This document shows positions 1-7,555 of a stretch of DNA of 34,828 nt, piece by piece. This stretch comes from Butyrivibrio sp. X503. GTDB taxonomy: Bacteria; Bacillota; Clostridia; Lachnospirales; Lachnospiraceae. The translations under genes were made by a program, and so were the position numbers. How positions within the stretch are numbered: position 1 is the first letter of the stretch; each line of letters starts with the position of its first letter. The DNA is taken from assembly GCF_003625475.1 (NCBI RefSeq), contig NZ_RAIQ01000013.1, positions 1 to 34,828 of the forward strand, read 5' to 3'. The notes below the pieces were generated by a model. The model saw only the letters and a list, made by a program, of their open reading frames with translations. It did not search any database and had not been told where the DNA came from.

Positions 1-78
1 ACGAGGTTAGATAGGCACAAGGTGTAAGCATGGTAACATGTTCAGCTGATGTGTACTAATAGGTCGAGGGCTTATCCT
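1..78 (+). rRNA. 23S ribosomal RNA, 3' end (partial)
   Basis: The first 78 bases match the conserved 3' end of bacterial 23S rRNA (the segment with GTGTACTAATAGGTCGAGG followed by the closing strand of helix 1, GGCTTATCC). The gene starts outside the window, and the mature 3' end is placed by similarity to other Bacillota, accurate to a few bases. It reads in the same direction as the tRNA array that follows 66 bases later, so it is probably the end of an rrn operon. No 5S gene fits in that gap. Confidence 0.93.
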
Positions 79-144
79 ATATAGGTGTATAGAAATCTGG
101 AAATATTCAGTGTTCGGTTTTGAAGGTACAAAAACCTTTAATTT

Positions 145-218
145 GGCCCGGTGGCTCAGCTGGTTAGAGCGCCGCCCTGTCACGGCGGAGGTCAGGGGTT
201 CGAACCCCCTTCGGGTCG
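145..218 (+). tRNA. tRNA-Asp (GTC)
   Basis: A full cloverleaf is visible: the 7-bp acceptor stem GGCCCGG pairs with TCGGGTC (with G-T pairs), the D stem is GCTC/GAGC, the anticodon loop CTGTCAC carries GTC, and the T arm is AGGGG-TTCGAAC-CCCCT. The CCA end is not encoded. First of six tRNA genes after the 23S gene. Confidence 0.97.
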
Positions 219-250
219 CTCAATTTCATATTACTGGTTTTATTTTGAAC

Positions 251-323
251 GGGATCTTAGCTCAGCTGGGAGAGCATCTGCCTTACAAGCAGAGGGTCAC
301 AGGTTCGAGCCCTGTAGGTCCCA
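251..323 (+). tRNA. tRNA-Val (TAC)
   Basis: The acceptor stem GGGATCT pairs with AGGTCCC, the D stem is GCTC/GAGC, the anticodon loop CTTACAA carries TAC, and the T arm has the TTCGAGC loop. The discriminator base is A323. CCA is followed by T-rich spacer, and only CCA-like bases belonging to the acceptor are encoded. Confidence 0.97.
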
Positions 324-352
324 TTTTTCTTCTTTACACTATTCGAGTGTAA

Positions 353-425
353 GCCGATGTGGCTCAATTGGCAGAGCAGCTGATTTGTAATCAGCAGGTT
401 AACGGTTCGAGTCCGCTCATCGGCT
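353..425 (+). tRNA. tRNA-Thr (TGT)
   Basis: The acceptor stem GCCGATG pairs perfectly with CATCGGC, and the anticodon loop TTTGTAA carries TGT. The T stem AACGG/CCGCT contains one A-C mismatch, a mild departure from a perfect T arm. CCA is not encoded; the discriminator is T425. Confidence 0.96.
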
Positions 426-431
426 CTATAT

Positions 432-513
432 GGATGGCTTCCCGAGTGGCCAAAGGGGACAGACTGTAAATCTGCTGCAAATTGCTTCGGTGGTTCGAAT
501 CCACCGCCATCCA
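432..513 (+). tRNA. tRNA-Tyr (GTA)
   Basis: This is a class II tRNA of 82 bases with a long variable arm (about CTGCAAATTGCTTCGG). The acceptor stem GGATGGC pairs with GCCATCC, the anticodon loop CTGTAAA carries GTA, and the T loop is TTCGAAT. CCA is not encoded after discriminator A513. It starts only six bases after tRNA-Thr. Confidence 0.97.
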
Positions 514-616
514 TTTTTGTGCAGAGCACTTAGCAAGTATGAGTGCGAGCCATGGGTGACCACATGATGTGGAAATCCCAATTTAATAATTCGTACGAGG
601 TGCGGATTTATAATGA
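514..616 (+). other. structured spacer between tRNA-Tyr and tRNA-fMet
   Basis: This 103-base spacer is longer than the other inter-tRNA gaps (6 to 66 bases) and holds no open frame with a ribosome site. It contains two possible hairpins: GTGC-AGA-GCAC near 519-529, and CCAC-ATGAT-GTGG near 561-573 enclosed by GGG/CCC. It is not 5S rRNA: none of the conserved 5S segments are present. It may be a processing element or the remnant of a lost tRNA; function unknown. Confidence 0.4.
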
Positions 617-690
617 CGCGGGGTGGAGCAGTCTGGAAGCTCGTCGGGCTCATAACCCGAAGGTCATAGGTTCAAATCCTGTCCCCGCTA
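617..690 (+). tRNA. initiator tRNA-Met (CAT)
   Basis: The anticodon loop CTCATAA carries CAT on a stem with the three consecutive G-C pairs typical of initiator tRNA (CGGG/CCCG). The acceptor stem CGCGGGG faces CCCCGCT, so the first pair is C-T rather than Watson-Crick, which is the other hallmark of initiator tRNA. The T loop is TTCAAAT. Confidence 0.94.
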
Positions 691-696
691 CTATAT

Positions 697-769
<73 letters not shown>

Positions 770-798
770 TCTTTTTTATTTTATAAAAGATTTTAGCT

Positions 799-832
799 AC
801 TCAGTGGACAAAATGTTTACTGAGTTTTTTTA
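799..832 (+). terminator. intrinsic terminator of the rRNA-tRNA operon
   Basis: A perfect 7-bp stem ACTCAGT/ACTGAGT (799-805 with 819-825), with a possible inner ACA/TGT extension, is followed by a run of T residues. It closes the 23S-tRNA transcript. The AT-rich stretch from 833 to 955 probably holds the promoter of the next gene, but no convincing -35/-10 pair was found. Confidence 0.85.
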
Positions 833-955
833 TGATTTTTATTCTTTTTTATTCGTTCTGTGATAATATGGTTTCATGATAAATCCGATATTATGTTAAC
901 GAAACGTATTAGGAATAGATTTTTGAGTTTTATGTGTCTTATAAAAGGTTGAATT

Positions 956-1549
956 ATGTATCATTTAGAAAAAGAAGATAAGTTATTATTAAAAACATTA
1001 CTTGATGTAAGGAGTTATAATCCCGATGATTTTGATCCGGAGCTCCTCAACGAGATAGAGAGTGACAAGACTTATAGAGATCTTCTTTATAAGTATGGCG
1101 AAGAAGTTCTTTCTTCTAAGAAGTATCAGGGTCTCAAGAAATACATTCAGCATGGCACTGTGACGGTTTATGAGCATTGTATCCATGTTGCGCTTTTTGC
1201 GCTTAAGATCAATCGCACTTTTGGGCTTAAATGTAAGGAACGTGATCTTGTAAGAGGAGCACTTTTACATGATTATTTCTTATATGATTGGCATGATGCC
1301 GAAGCGCCGGGCAATATCCACCCTAAGCTTCACGGTTTCTATCATCCCGGAATTGCGCTTAAGAATGCTGTTAAGGACTATCCGCTCACGGAGCGTGAGA
1401 AAGATATTATTGCAAAGCACATGTGGCCGCTTACTGTTAAGCTGCCAAGATGCAGAGAGGCGTGGATAGTATGTCTTGCCGATAAATACAGTTCCACTTT
1501 GGAAACTCTTAAAATAAGAAAAGGAAAGATCGGAATCAATTATGCATGA
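956..1549 (+). CDS. HD-domain phosphohydrolase family protein
   Basis: A 197-residue soluble protein with a metal-dependent HD-domain pattern: H74 or H77 in helix 1, the H105-D106 doublet in ALLHDYFLYDW, further histidines at H130 and H155, and D176 in CLADKYSS. This order (H...HD...H...H...D) is that of HD hydrolases, which act on nucleotides or other phosphate esters; the substrate cannot be read from the sequence. The ATG is preceded by AAAAGG. The reading frame overlaps the decarboxylase gene by 8 bases, so the two are co-translated. It does not belong to the Bacillus version of this gene block. Confidence 0.85.
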   Translation: MYHLEKEDKLLLKTLLDVRSYNPDDFDPELLNEIESDKTYRDLLYKYGEEVLSSKKYQGLKKYIQHGTVTVYEHCIHVALFALKINRTFGLKCKERDLVRGALLHDYFLYDWHDAEAPGNIHPKLHGFYHPGIALKNAVKDYPLTEREKDIIAKHMWPLTVKLPRCREAWIVCLADKYSSTLETLKIRKGKIGINYA

Positions 1550-3044
1550 TTTATATCATGAGCTGATAAAGCTGGCGGAAAGCGATAATTATCCTCTCCA
1601 TATGCCGGGACATAAGCGAAATAGTATGAGCACCCCATTTGAGGGTGCTTTTCGTTGTGATATAACGGAAATAGACGGATTCGACAATCTTCACGACGAA
1701 TCAGGTTTGATTCTTGATGCCGAGAGAAGAGCAAATAAGCTCTATGGCGCCAAGGAAACGTTCTTTCTTGTAAACGGTAGCACAAGCGGTGTGTTAAGCG
1801 CCGTATCTACTGCGGCTTCGATGGGAGGAACAATACTTGCAGCCAGAGGAAGCCATAAAGCCTTATATCACGCCGCATATATCAGAAATCTTGATATTAA
1901 ATATCTTCCTTATAAGATAAATACCGAATTAGAAATCCCCGAGGCTTACACCGCGGAGGACATACGTCCTTACCTGTCAAAAGATATTGCGGCTGTATTT
2001 ATCACTTCTCCGACGTATGAGGGAAAGTGTTCAGATATCGCCGAAATTGCAGCGCTTTGCCAAGAAAAAAATATTCCGCTTATTGTAGATGCGGCTCACG
2101 GAGCGCATTTTGGTTTTGGTAGACCATCTGATACCGATAGAAGCGAAAAAACAAGCAAGGACTATGCTTCTATTCCCGAAAGTGCGGCAACTCAGGGAGC
2201 TGACATTGTGATCCACAGTGTTCACAAGACTTTGCCGTCCATGACACAGACTGCGCTTATTCATATAAACGGAGAACTCATAGATAGGAATCTTTTAAAA
2301 AGATATCTTAGGATCTATCAGTCCAGCAGTCCGTCATATATACTCATGGCTTCTATTGAACAATGCATGGAAGAAATGGAGAAAAACGGAGCGGAATATA
2401 TAGATAAGCTCCTAGGTTACAGGAATTATTTAGCGGCAGAAACAGCTGCACTTAGAAACATCCGTATCCCCGGACCCGATGAGATAGACGATCCCTGTAA
2501 AGTACTGATAACAGACGCATCCGGCACAATGACAGGACAAGAGATATATGATATACTTCGTACGGAATATGCTTTACAGCTTGAAATGGCGGGCACGAGA
2601 ACAGCTCTTGCCATTATAACCGGAAGCGACACGAAGGAAGGAATAGAAAGGCTAATAGCAGCCTTAAAAGATATAGATACAAAGATAGAAGAGACTAAAC
2701 AGAGCAATATAGAAAGAAAAAAAGGTAATCTCTTAGAGAATCCGGACAGAGCGGAAGCCATCAAGACCCGCGAAATTCCGCCTTGTAAGATCAAGCTTTC
2801 AGAGGCTTGGGATGGAATGTTTGAGGAAATAAGTATAGACAACGCCGAAGGAAGGATCTCTGCGGAGTTTATAAATCTGTATCCGCCGGGAATTCCGATA
2901 ATTGTTCCGGGGGAAATGTTTACGGAAGAAATAGTTGCTGAGATTAAGAACTGTGATGACAAGAATCTCAATCTTCAAGGTATAATAAATATAGATAAAA
3001 AAGTAGGCGCCGAGATCGGCGTTAAGGTTATAGTAGATTTTTAA
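1542..3044 (+). CDS. Orn/Lys/Arg decarboxylase family protein (YaaO/SpeA type)
   Basis: A 500-residue fold-type I PLP enzyme of the short Bacillota amino-acid decarboxylases (Bacillus YaaO and SpeA are of similar size). Visible landmarks are LHMPGHKR at residues 18-25, the cofactor-binding D183-A-A-H186-G-A-H, and the Schiff-base lysine K229 in SVHKTLPSMTQ. A C-terminal domain with PPGIPIIVPGE matches the family signature. It should decarboxylate lysine or arginine, feeding cadaverine or polyamine synthesis; the substrate is undecided. The ATG overlaps the HD gene. In Bacillus, yaaO opens the same block (yaaO-tmk-yaaQ-yaaR-holB), so the placement supports YaaO. Confidence 0.9.
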   Translation: MHDLYHELIKLAESDNYPLHMPGHKRNSMSTPFEGAFRCDITEIDGFDNLHDESGLILDAERRANKLYGAKETFFLVNGSTSGVLSAVSTAASMGGTILAARGSHKALYHAAYIRNLDIKYLPYKINTELEIPEAYTAEDIRPYLSKDIAAVFITSPTYEGKCSDIAEIAALCQEKNIPLIVDAAHGAHFGFGRPSDTDRSEKTSKDYASIPESAATQGADIVIHSVHKTLPSMTQTALIHINGELIDRNLLKRYLRIYQSSSPSYILMASIEQCMEEMEKNGAEYIDKLLGYRNYLAAETAALRNIRIPGPDEIDDPCKVLITDASGTMTGQEIYDILRTEYALQLEMAGTRTALAIITGSDTKEGIERLIAALKDIDTKIEETKQSNIERKKGNLLENPDRAEAIKTREIPPCKIKLSEAWDGMFEEISIDNAEGRISAEFINLYPPGIPIIVPGEMFTEEIVAEIKNCDDKNLNLQGIINIDKKVGAEIGVKVIVDF

Positions 3045-3073
3045 AGGTAATACGTTAGTTAGAGAGGATAAGT

Positions 3074-4483
3074 ATGAGAAAAACCAAGATTATATGCACT
3101 ATCGGTCCCGCCAGTGAGAGCGAGGAGAAGCTTCGCGAGATCATGCTCGCAGGCATGAACGTGGCTCGTTTTAATTTCTCACACGGATCACATGAAGAGC
3201 ATAAAAGAAAGTATGACAGGATAAAGAAGCTTCGCGAGGAACTTGATCTTCCTATTGCTGTTATGCTTGATACAAAAGGCCCTGAGATAAGACTCAAGGA
3301 CTTTGCAAACGGCAAAGAAGAGCTTGAAGCCGGTCAGAAATTCACACTAACTTCAAGAGACGTTCAGGGAACCAAGGACGAGGTTTCCATTACATACAAA
3401 GAGCTTACAAATGACTGCAAAAAAGGAATGACGATTCTTTTGGACGACGGTCTTATTGAGCTTGCGGTTGAAGACGTAACTGACACAGATATAGTATGCA
3501 CTGTAGTTAACGGCGGACCTATTTCTGATAAAAAAGGCGTTAATGTTCCCGGAGCAGAGCTTACAATGCCATATCTTAGCGCACAGGATAAGAGCGATAT
3601 CGAGTTTGGCTGCGATCAGGGCTTTGATTTTGTAGCTGCTTCTTTTGTCAGGACAGCGGCTGACGTACTTGCGATCAGAGAGATCTTAAACGCCAAGAAC
3701 AGCCACATGAAGATCATAGCTAAGATAGAGAGCACTCAGGGAATCAATAATCTCAAGGAAATTCTTAAGGAAGCTGACGGAATCATGGTCGCAAGAGGTG
3801 ACATGGGTGTCGAGGTTCCTTTTGAGGACGTCCCTGTTATTCAGAAGGACATGATAAAAATGGCTGAGTCGGAAGGAAAGTACGTTATCACAGCGACTCA
3901 GATGCTTGATTCCATGATACATCATCCCCGTCCGACAAGAGCCGAGGTTACGGACGTTGCCAACGCTATTTACGACGGAACAACGGCAATCATGCTTTCC
4001 GGAGAGACCGCATCGGGTGATTATCCGGTTGAAGCCGTTAAGACAATGGCAAGGATCGCGGAGCGTACAGAGGCCGATATCGACTACGTCGGAAGACTTC
4101 GTAAAAGAGATTACGCACCCGGTGATTCAACGACTGCAATTTCACATGCAACCTGTAATATTGCTGCAGAGCTCAATGCAGATGCAATCATTACAGTCAC
4201 AATGTCAGGATTTACGGCCGCAATGGTTTCAAGATACAAACCCAATTGCCAGATCATCGCATGTACAATTAATCCGACTACATGCAGACAGCTCAACCTT
4301 ATGTGGGGCGTAACACCGCTTCATATAAGACAGGAAGATACCGCAGACGAACTCTTCAAAGAGGCCGTAAGCTCAGCGAAGCGCTGCGGATACCTTAAGG
4401 ACGGCGATAAAGTCGTGCTTACAGCGGGAGTTCCTCTCGGAATCCCCGGAAGAACCAATATGATTCGTGTCGAGGAACTTTAA
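3074..4483 (+). CDS. pyk: pyruvate kinase
   Basis: A 469-residue protein that catalyses the last ATP-forming step of glycolysis (PEP + ADP to pyruvate + ATP). It opens with KTKIICTIGPAS, carries NFSHGSHEEH, the DTKGPEIR segment, the active-site signature IIAKIEST, the metal-binding region ARGDMGVEVP and MLSGETASGDYP. The length corresponds to the form without the extra C-terminal PEP-synthase-like domain of Bacillus Pyk. AGAGAGG precedes the ATG. It lies 29 bases after the decarboxylase and 3 bases before the next gene, so it is part of the operon; pyk is not in this block in Bacillus. Confidence 0.97.
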   Translation: MRKTKIICTIGPASESEEKLREIMLAGMNVARFNFSHGSHEEHKRKYDRIKKLREELDLPIAVMLDTKGPEIRLKDFANGKEELEAGQKFTLTSRDVQGTKDEVSITYKELTNDCKKGMTILLDDGLIELAVEDVTDTDIVCTVVNGGPISDKKGVNVPGAELTMPYLSAQDKSDIEFGCDQGFDFVAASFVRTAADVLAIREILNAKNSHMKIIAKIESTQGINNLKEILKEADGIMVARGDMGVEVPFEDVPVIQKDMIKMAESEGKYVITATQMLDSMIHHPRPTRAEVTDVANAIYDGTTAIMLSGETASGDYPVEAVKTMARIAERTEADIDYVGRLRKRDYAPGDSTTAISHATCNIAAELNADAIITVTMSGFTAAMVSRYKPNCQIIACTINPTTCRQLNLMWGVTPLHIRQEDTADELFKEAVSSAKRCGYLKDGDKVVLTAGVPLGIPGRTNMIRVEEL

Positions 4484-4486
4484 TTA

Positions 4487-5080
4487 ATGGGAAAGATATT
4501 TCTTTTGATGGGAAAGAGCACATCGGGTAAGGATACGATCTACCGAGAGCTCATTAAAAATGGGGATCTCAAGCTTAATAAAGTAATTCCGTACACAACG
4601 CGTCCCATGAGAGACGGCGAGACTGACGGAGTACAGTACTTTTTTAAGGATGAGAACGGATACCTTGAACTCAAAAACGCAGGCAAGATAATTGAAGAGA
4701 GGACCTATCATACCAATTACGGTGAGTGGCGATATTTTACCGTGGATGACGGCCAGATTGACCTTGCAAACGGCAATTATCTGATGATAGGCACGCTTGA
4801 GTCATACTGCTACATAAGAGATTACTTCGGAAAAGAGAATGTAATACCGCTTCTTATCGATGTTGACGCCAAGATCCGACTCACTAGAGCGATGCACAGA
4901 GAAGATAAGCAGGAACACCCAAGATATGACGAGATGTGCAGACGTTTTCTTGCCGATGAAGAGGATTTTGCCGAAGAAAAATTGCAAAATGCAGGCGTGA
5001 CCAAGGCTTTCAAGAACAACGAAGCCATTGAAACCTGTATTAAAGAAATAACTGAATACATAAATCGAGAAATACGATAA
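4487..5080 (+). CDS. guanylate kinase-like nucleoside monophosphate kinase
   Basis: A 197-residue P-loop kinase. The Walker A is GKSTSGKDT (residues 9-17), different from the usual GPSGVGKGT of Gmk, but TTRPMRDGETDGVQYFF is the classic GMP-binding block of guanylate kinases. The lid region around RAMHREDKQEHPRYDEM is arginine-rich but unlike standard Gmk. It starts 3 bases after the pyk stop, its ribosome site (GAGGAAC) being inside pyk. It occupies the position where Bacillus has tmk (thymidylate kinase) and is followed by yaaR and holB. It could be an accessory Gmk or have another nucleotide substrate; the main gmk may be elsewhere. Confidence 0.8.
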   Translation: MGKIFLLMGKSTSGKDTIYRELIKNGDLKLNKVIPYTTRPMRDGETDGVQYFFKDENGYLELKNAGKIIEERTYHTNYGEWRYFTVDDGQIDLANGNYLMIGTLESYCYIRDYFGKENVIPLLIDVDAKIRLTRAMHREDKQEHPRYDEMCRRFLADEEDFAEEKLQNAGVTKAFKNNEAIETCIKEITEYINREIR

Positions 5081-5122
5081 AATATATGTATCAACCCGAA
5101 CAATAGGAACGAGGTGCGAAGC

Positions 5123-5563
5123 ATGGATATTAAAATAAATAATATCAGCCCGACAACTCAGATTCCCGAGCCCGAACAGGTCAAAGATACGGCCGGGGAT
5201 TTCAAATTCGTGCTTACAAGTAAGCTTGAAGATACTGGGCTCGCAGAGCGCCTTAACATGATGATGCAGGATATCGTTCAGCAGGGACAGCGTATTTCCA
5301 AACGCAATGATATCAAAGACATGCAAAGGTACAGAGTTCTTATCAAGGACTTTTTGAATGAAGTAGTTTCAAGATCACACGAGTTTTCAAGAGAGAACTT
5401 CCTCGACAGAAAAGGAAGACACAGAGTTTACGGTATAATCAGACAGGTAGACGATGAGCTTGATGCTCTTGCGCAGGAACTGGTCAAGGATGAAAAAGAC
5501 AACATAGGCATCCTTGCCAAGATAGGCCAGATAGAAGGTCTTTTGCTTGATATTTTTACATGA
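5123..5563 (+). CDS. yaaR: YaaR family protein (DUF327)
   Basis: A 146-residue soluble, mostly helical protein, equal in length to Bacillus YaaR, which always lies next to holB in this block and has no established function. The frame is open from a GTG at 5114, but that codon lies inside the ribosome site GAGGTG (5111-5116); the ATG at 5123 is correctly spaced and gives the start MDIKINNI. Charged helices and the segment [23 protein letters not shown] are consistent with the family. Confidence 0.88.
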   Translation: MDIKINNISPTTQIPEPEQVKDTAGDFKFVLTSKLEDTGLAERLNMMMQDIVQQGQRISKRNDIKDMQRYRVLIKDFLNEVVSRSHEFSRENFLDRKGRHRVYGIIRQVDDELDALAQELVKDEKDNIGILAKIGQIEGLLLDIFT

Positions 5564-5576
5564 GTAGGGAGTGAAG

Positions 5577-6623
5577 ATGGCGGATTTTGCCAATATCATA
5601 GATCAAGTTCAGATGAAAGAGCACATGCAGAATGCGCTTTTGACAGACAAGATATCCCACGCATATATCATTTCCGGAGAGAATAACTCGGGAAAAGAGT
5701 ATATAGCAAGGATATTCGCCAAGGCACTCCAGTGTGAGGACAGGCAGGAAGTCGGCGGATATATTGAAGCCTGCAACAAGTGCCCGTCTTGCATAAAGGC
5801 CATGTCCGATTCGCACCCGGATATCATCACGATAACCCACGAGAAGCCCGGAAGTATCGGCGTAGACGACATAAGACTTAAGCTCCGCGACGACGTGGTA
5901 ATAAAGCCGTACGAGAGCAAACACAAAATATATATCATTCCCGAGGGAGAAAAAATGACGGTCGCAGCTCAGAATGCGCTCCTTAAGACGCTTGAAGAGC
6001 CGCCCGCATATATAGTTATCATCATTCTTACAAGTAATATCAATGCATTTCTCCCGACAATCACAAGCAGATGCATAGTTTTGCCTATGAAACCCGCACA
6101 GGATGATTCCATAATGAAATATCTTATGGAAGAGTGCCATGTTGTGGACTATAAGGCCATGCTTTGCGCTTCTTTTGCCAGAGGAAACGTAGGAAAAGCG
6201 CTTGAGCTTGCATCAAATGAGAGATTTGAGAGCCTTAAGAACAGCACCATTGAGCTGGTTGGCAAGCTTCCGCACCTTGAGATACATGATATGCTCGAAA
6301 GAGTCAGAACAATCCTCTCCCCTTCCGAGGAGGAAGAAAAAACTTCCAAGAAGGGAATTGATGACAAAAACCTAGAAGATTTCCTTGATGTACTGTACTT
6401 TTTGTTCAGAGACATGCTTGTTTACAAGGCTACGGACAACGAGGAACACTTGATTTTCACAGATAAAATAGCGTATATTAGTAGTGTTACATCAAAATGT
6501 AGTTATCAGGATATTGATAAAATCATTAAAATCATGGAGACTGCGAAGAATCGCATTAAATCCAATGTTAATATAGAACTTGCCCTTGAGCTTATGCTTA
6601 TCGGCATAAAGGAGTATTTATGA
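5577..6623 (+). CDS. holB: DNA polymerase III delta' subunit
   Basis: A 348-residue clamp-loader subunit of the replicative polymerase. It has a P-loop-like GENNSGKEY near residues 34-42, a zinc cluster built from C52-like ALQC and EACNKCPSC, the KMTVAAQNALLKTLEEPP segment shared by DnaX and HolB, and the SRC motif (TITSRCIVLPM). The frame is open from GTG 5571, but the ribosome site AGGGAG lies at 5566-5571, so ATG 5577 (MADFANII) is the start. The stop overlaps the ricT start (ATGA), implying translational coupling, the same arrangement as holB-yaaT in Bacillus. Confidence 0.93.
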   Translation: MADFANIIDQVQMKEHMQNALLTDKISHAYIISGENNSGKEYIARIFAKALQCEDRQEVGGYIEACNKCPSCIKAMSDSHPDIITITHEKPGSIGVDDIRLKLRDDVVIKPYESKHKIYIIPEGEKMTVAAQNALLKTLEEPPAYIVIIILTSNINAFLPTITSRCIVLPMKPAQDDSIMKYLMEECHVVDYKAMLCASFARGNVGKALELASNERFESLKNSTIELVGKLPHLEIHDMLERVRTILSPSEEEEKTSKKGIDDKNLEDFLDVLYFLFRDMLVYKATDNEEHLIFTDKIAYISSVTSKCSYQDIDKIIKIMETAKNRIKSNVNIELALELMLIGIKEYL

Positions 6624-7555
6624 CAAGAGTAATCGGCGTTAGATTCAGAACTGCCGGAAAGATATATTTCTTTTCACCCGGAAAATATTTGATCAAAAAA
6701 GGTGATCACGTAATTGTTGAGACAGCAAGAGGAGTAGAGTACGGAACCGTTGTTTCCGAGCCCAAGGAAATACCCGACGAAGATGTGGTCAAGCCTTTAA
6801 AGACCGTTCTTAGAACATCCAGCACCAAGGATGACGAACAGGAAAAAGAAAACCGTAAAAAAGAAAAAGAAGCATTTAAGGTTTGTCTTGAAAAGATCAA
6901 AAAGCACAACCTTGAGATGAAACTTATAGATGCGGAGTATACATTCGACAACAACAAGATCCTCTTTTACTTTACTGCCGACGGCAGGATCGATTTCAGA
7001 GAGCTGGTAAAAGACCTTGCGGCAGTATTCAAGACAAGGATCGAGCTCAGACAGATCGGTGTAAGAGATGAGACCAAGATAATCGGTGGCTACGGAATCT
7101 GCGGAAGACCACTTTGCTGTCATTCATATCTTGCAGACTTCGTTCCCGTTTCGATCAAGATGGCCAAGGAACAGAGCCTTTCACTTAATCCGACCAAGAT
7201 CTCGGGTGTTTGCGGAAGACTTATGTGCTGTCTCAAGAACGAAGAGGACGTATATGAAGAACTCAACCGCATGATGCCCAGCGTAGGCGATATCTGTACT
7301 GCCAATGACGGATATGAAGGCGAGGTATCAAGCGTTAACATCCTTCGTCAGACCATCAAGATCCTTGTTGATATCGACGATGAGAAGGAAGTTCACGAGT
7401 ACAAGCTTGATGAGATAACCAATATTAAGAAGAAACCTAAGAAAAAGAACAACAATAACAAGAAAAATTCTCAAGACGAAGAAGAAATGAAAGAGCTCGA
7501 AAAGCTTGAGAAGATTGAGAAACAGGAAGGAAAGTCAAAGCTTGGGGACAATTGA
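6620..7555 (+). CDS. ricT: RicT/YaaT, PSP1-domain iron-sulfur regulatory protein
   Basis: A 311-residue PSP1 C-terminal domain protein. The conserved cysteines are all present: C161, C166, C167 in GICGRPLCCHS and C198, C203, C204 in GVCGRLMCCLK. In Bacillus, YaaT (RicT) joins RicA and RicF to carry [4Fe-4S] clusters and adjusts RNase Y-dependent mRNA processing, sporulation and competence. Residues from about 270 onward form a lysine/asparagine then glutamate/lysine-rich tail longer than in Bacillus (275 residues). AAAGGAG precedes ATG 6620. yabA, which follows in Bacillus, is absent here. Confidence 0.92.
   Translation: MTRVIGVRFRTAGKIYFFSPGKYLIKKGDHVIVETARGVEYGTVVSEPKEIPDEDVVKPLKTVLRTSSTKDDEQEKENRKKEKEAFKVCLEKIKKHNLEMKLIDAEYTFDNNKILFYFTADGRIDFRELVKDLAAVFKTRIELRQIGVRDETKIIGGYGICGRPLCCHSYLADFVPVSIKMAKEQSLSLNPTKISGVCGRLMCCLKNEEDVYEELNRMMPSVGDICTANDGYEGEVSSVNILRQTIKILVDIDDEKEVHEYKLDEITNIKKKPKKKNNNNKKNSQDEEEMKELEKLEKIEKQEGKSKLGDN

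Noticed and set aside
514..616. 5S rRNA in the tRNA spacer
   Set aside because: Too short and without the conserved 5S segments.
2426..2971. 181-residue frame on the minus strand
   Set aside because: It lies opposite the decarboxylase gene and is Ser/Ile-rich antisense sequence without a ribosome site.
4802..5326. 174-residue minus-strand frame
   Set aside because: It crosses the Gmk-like gene, the gap and yaaR; low-complexity and no start signal.
5556..6140. 194-residue minus-strand frame
   Set aside because: It is an antisense shadow of holB.
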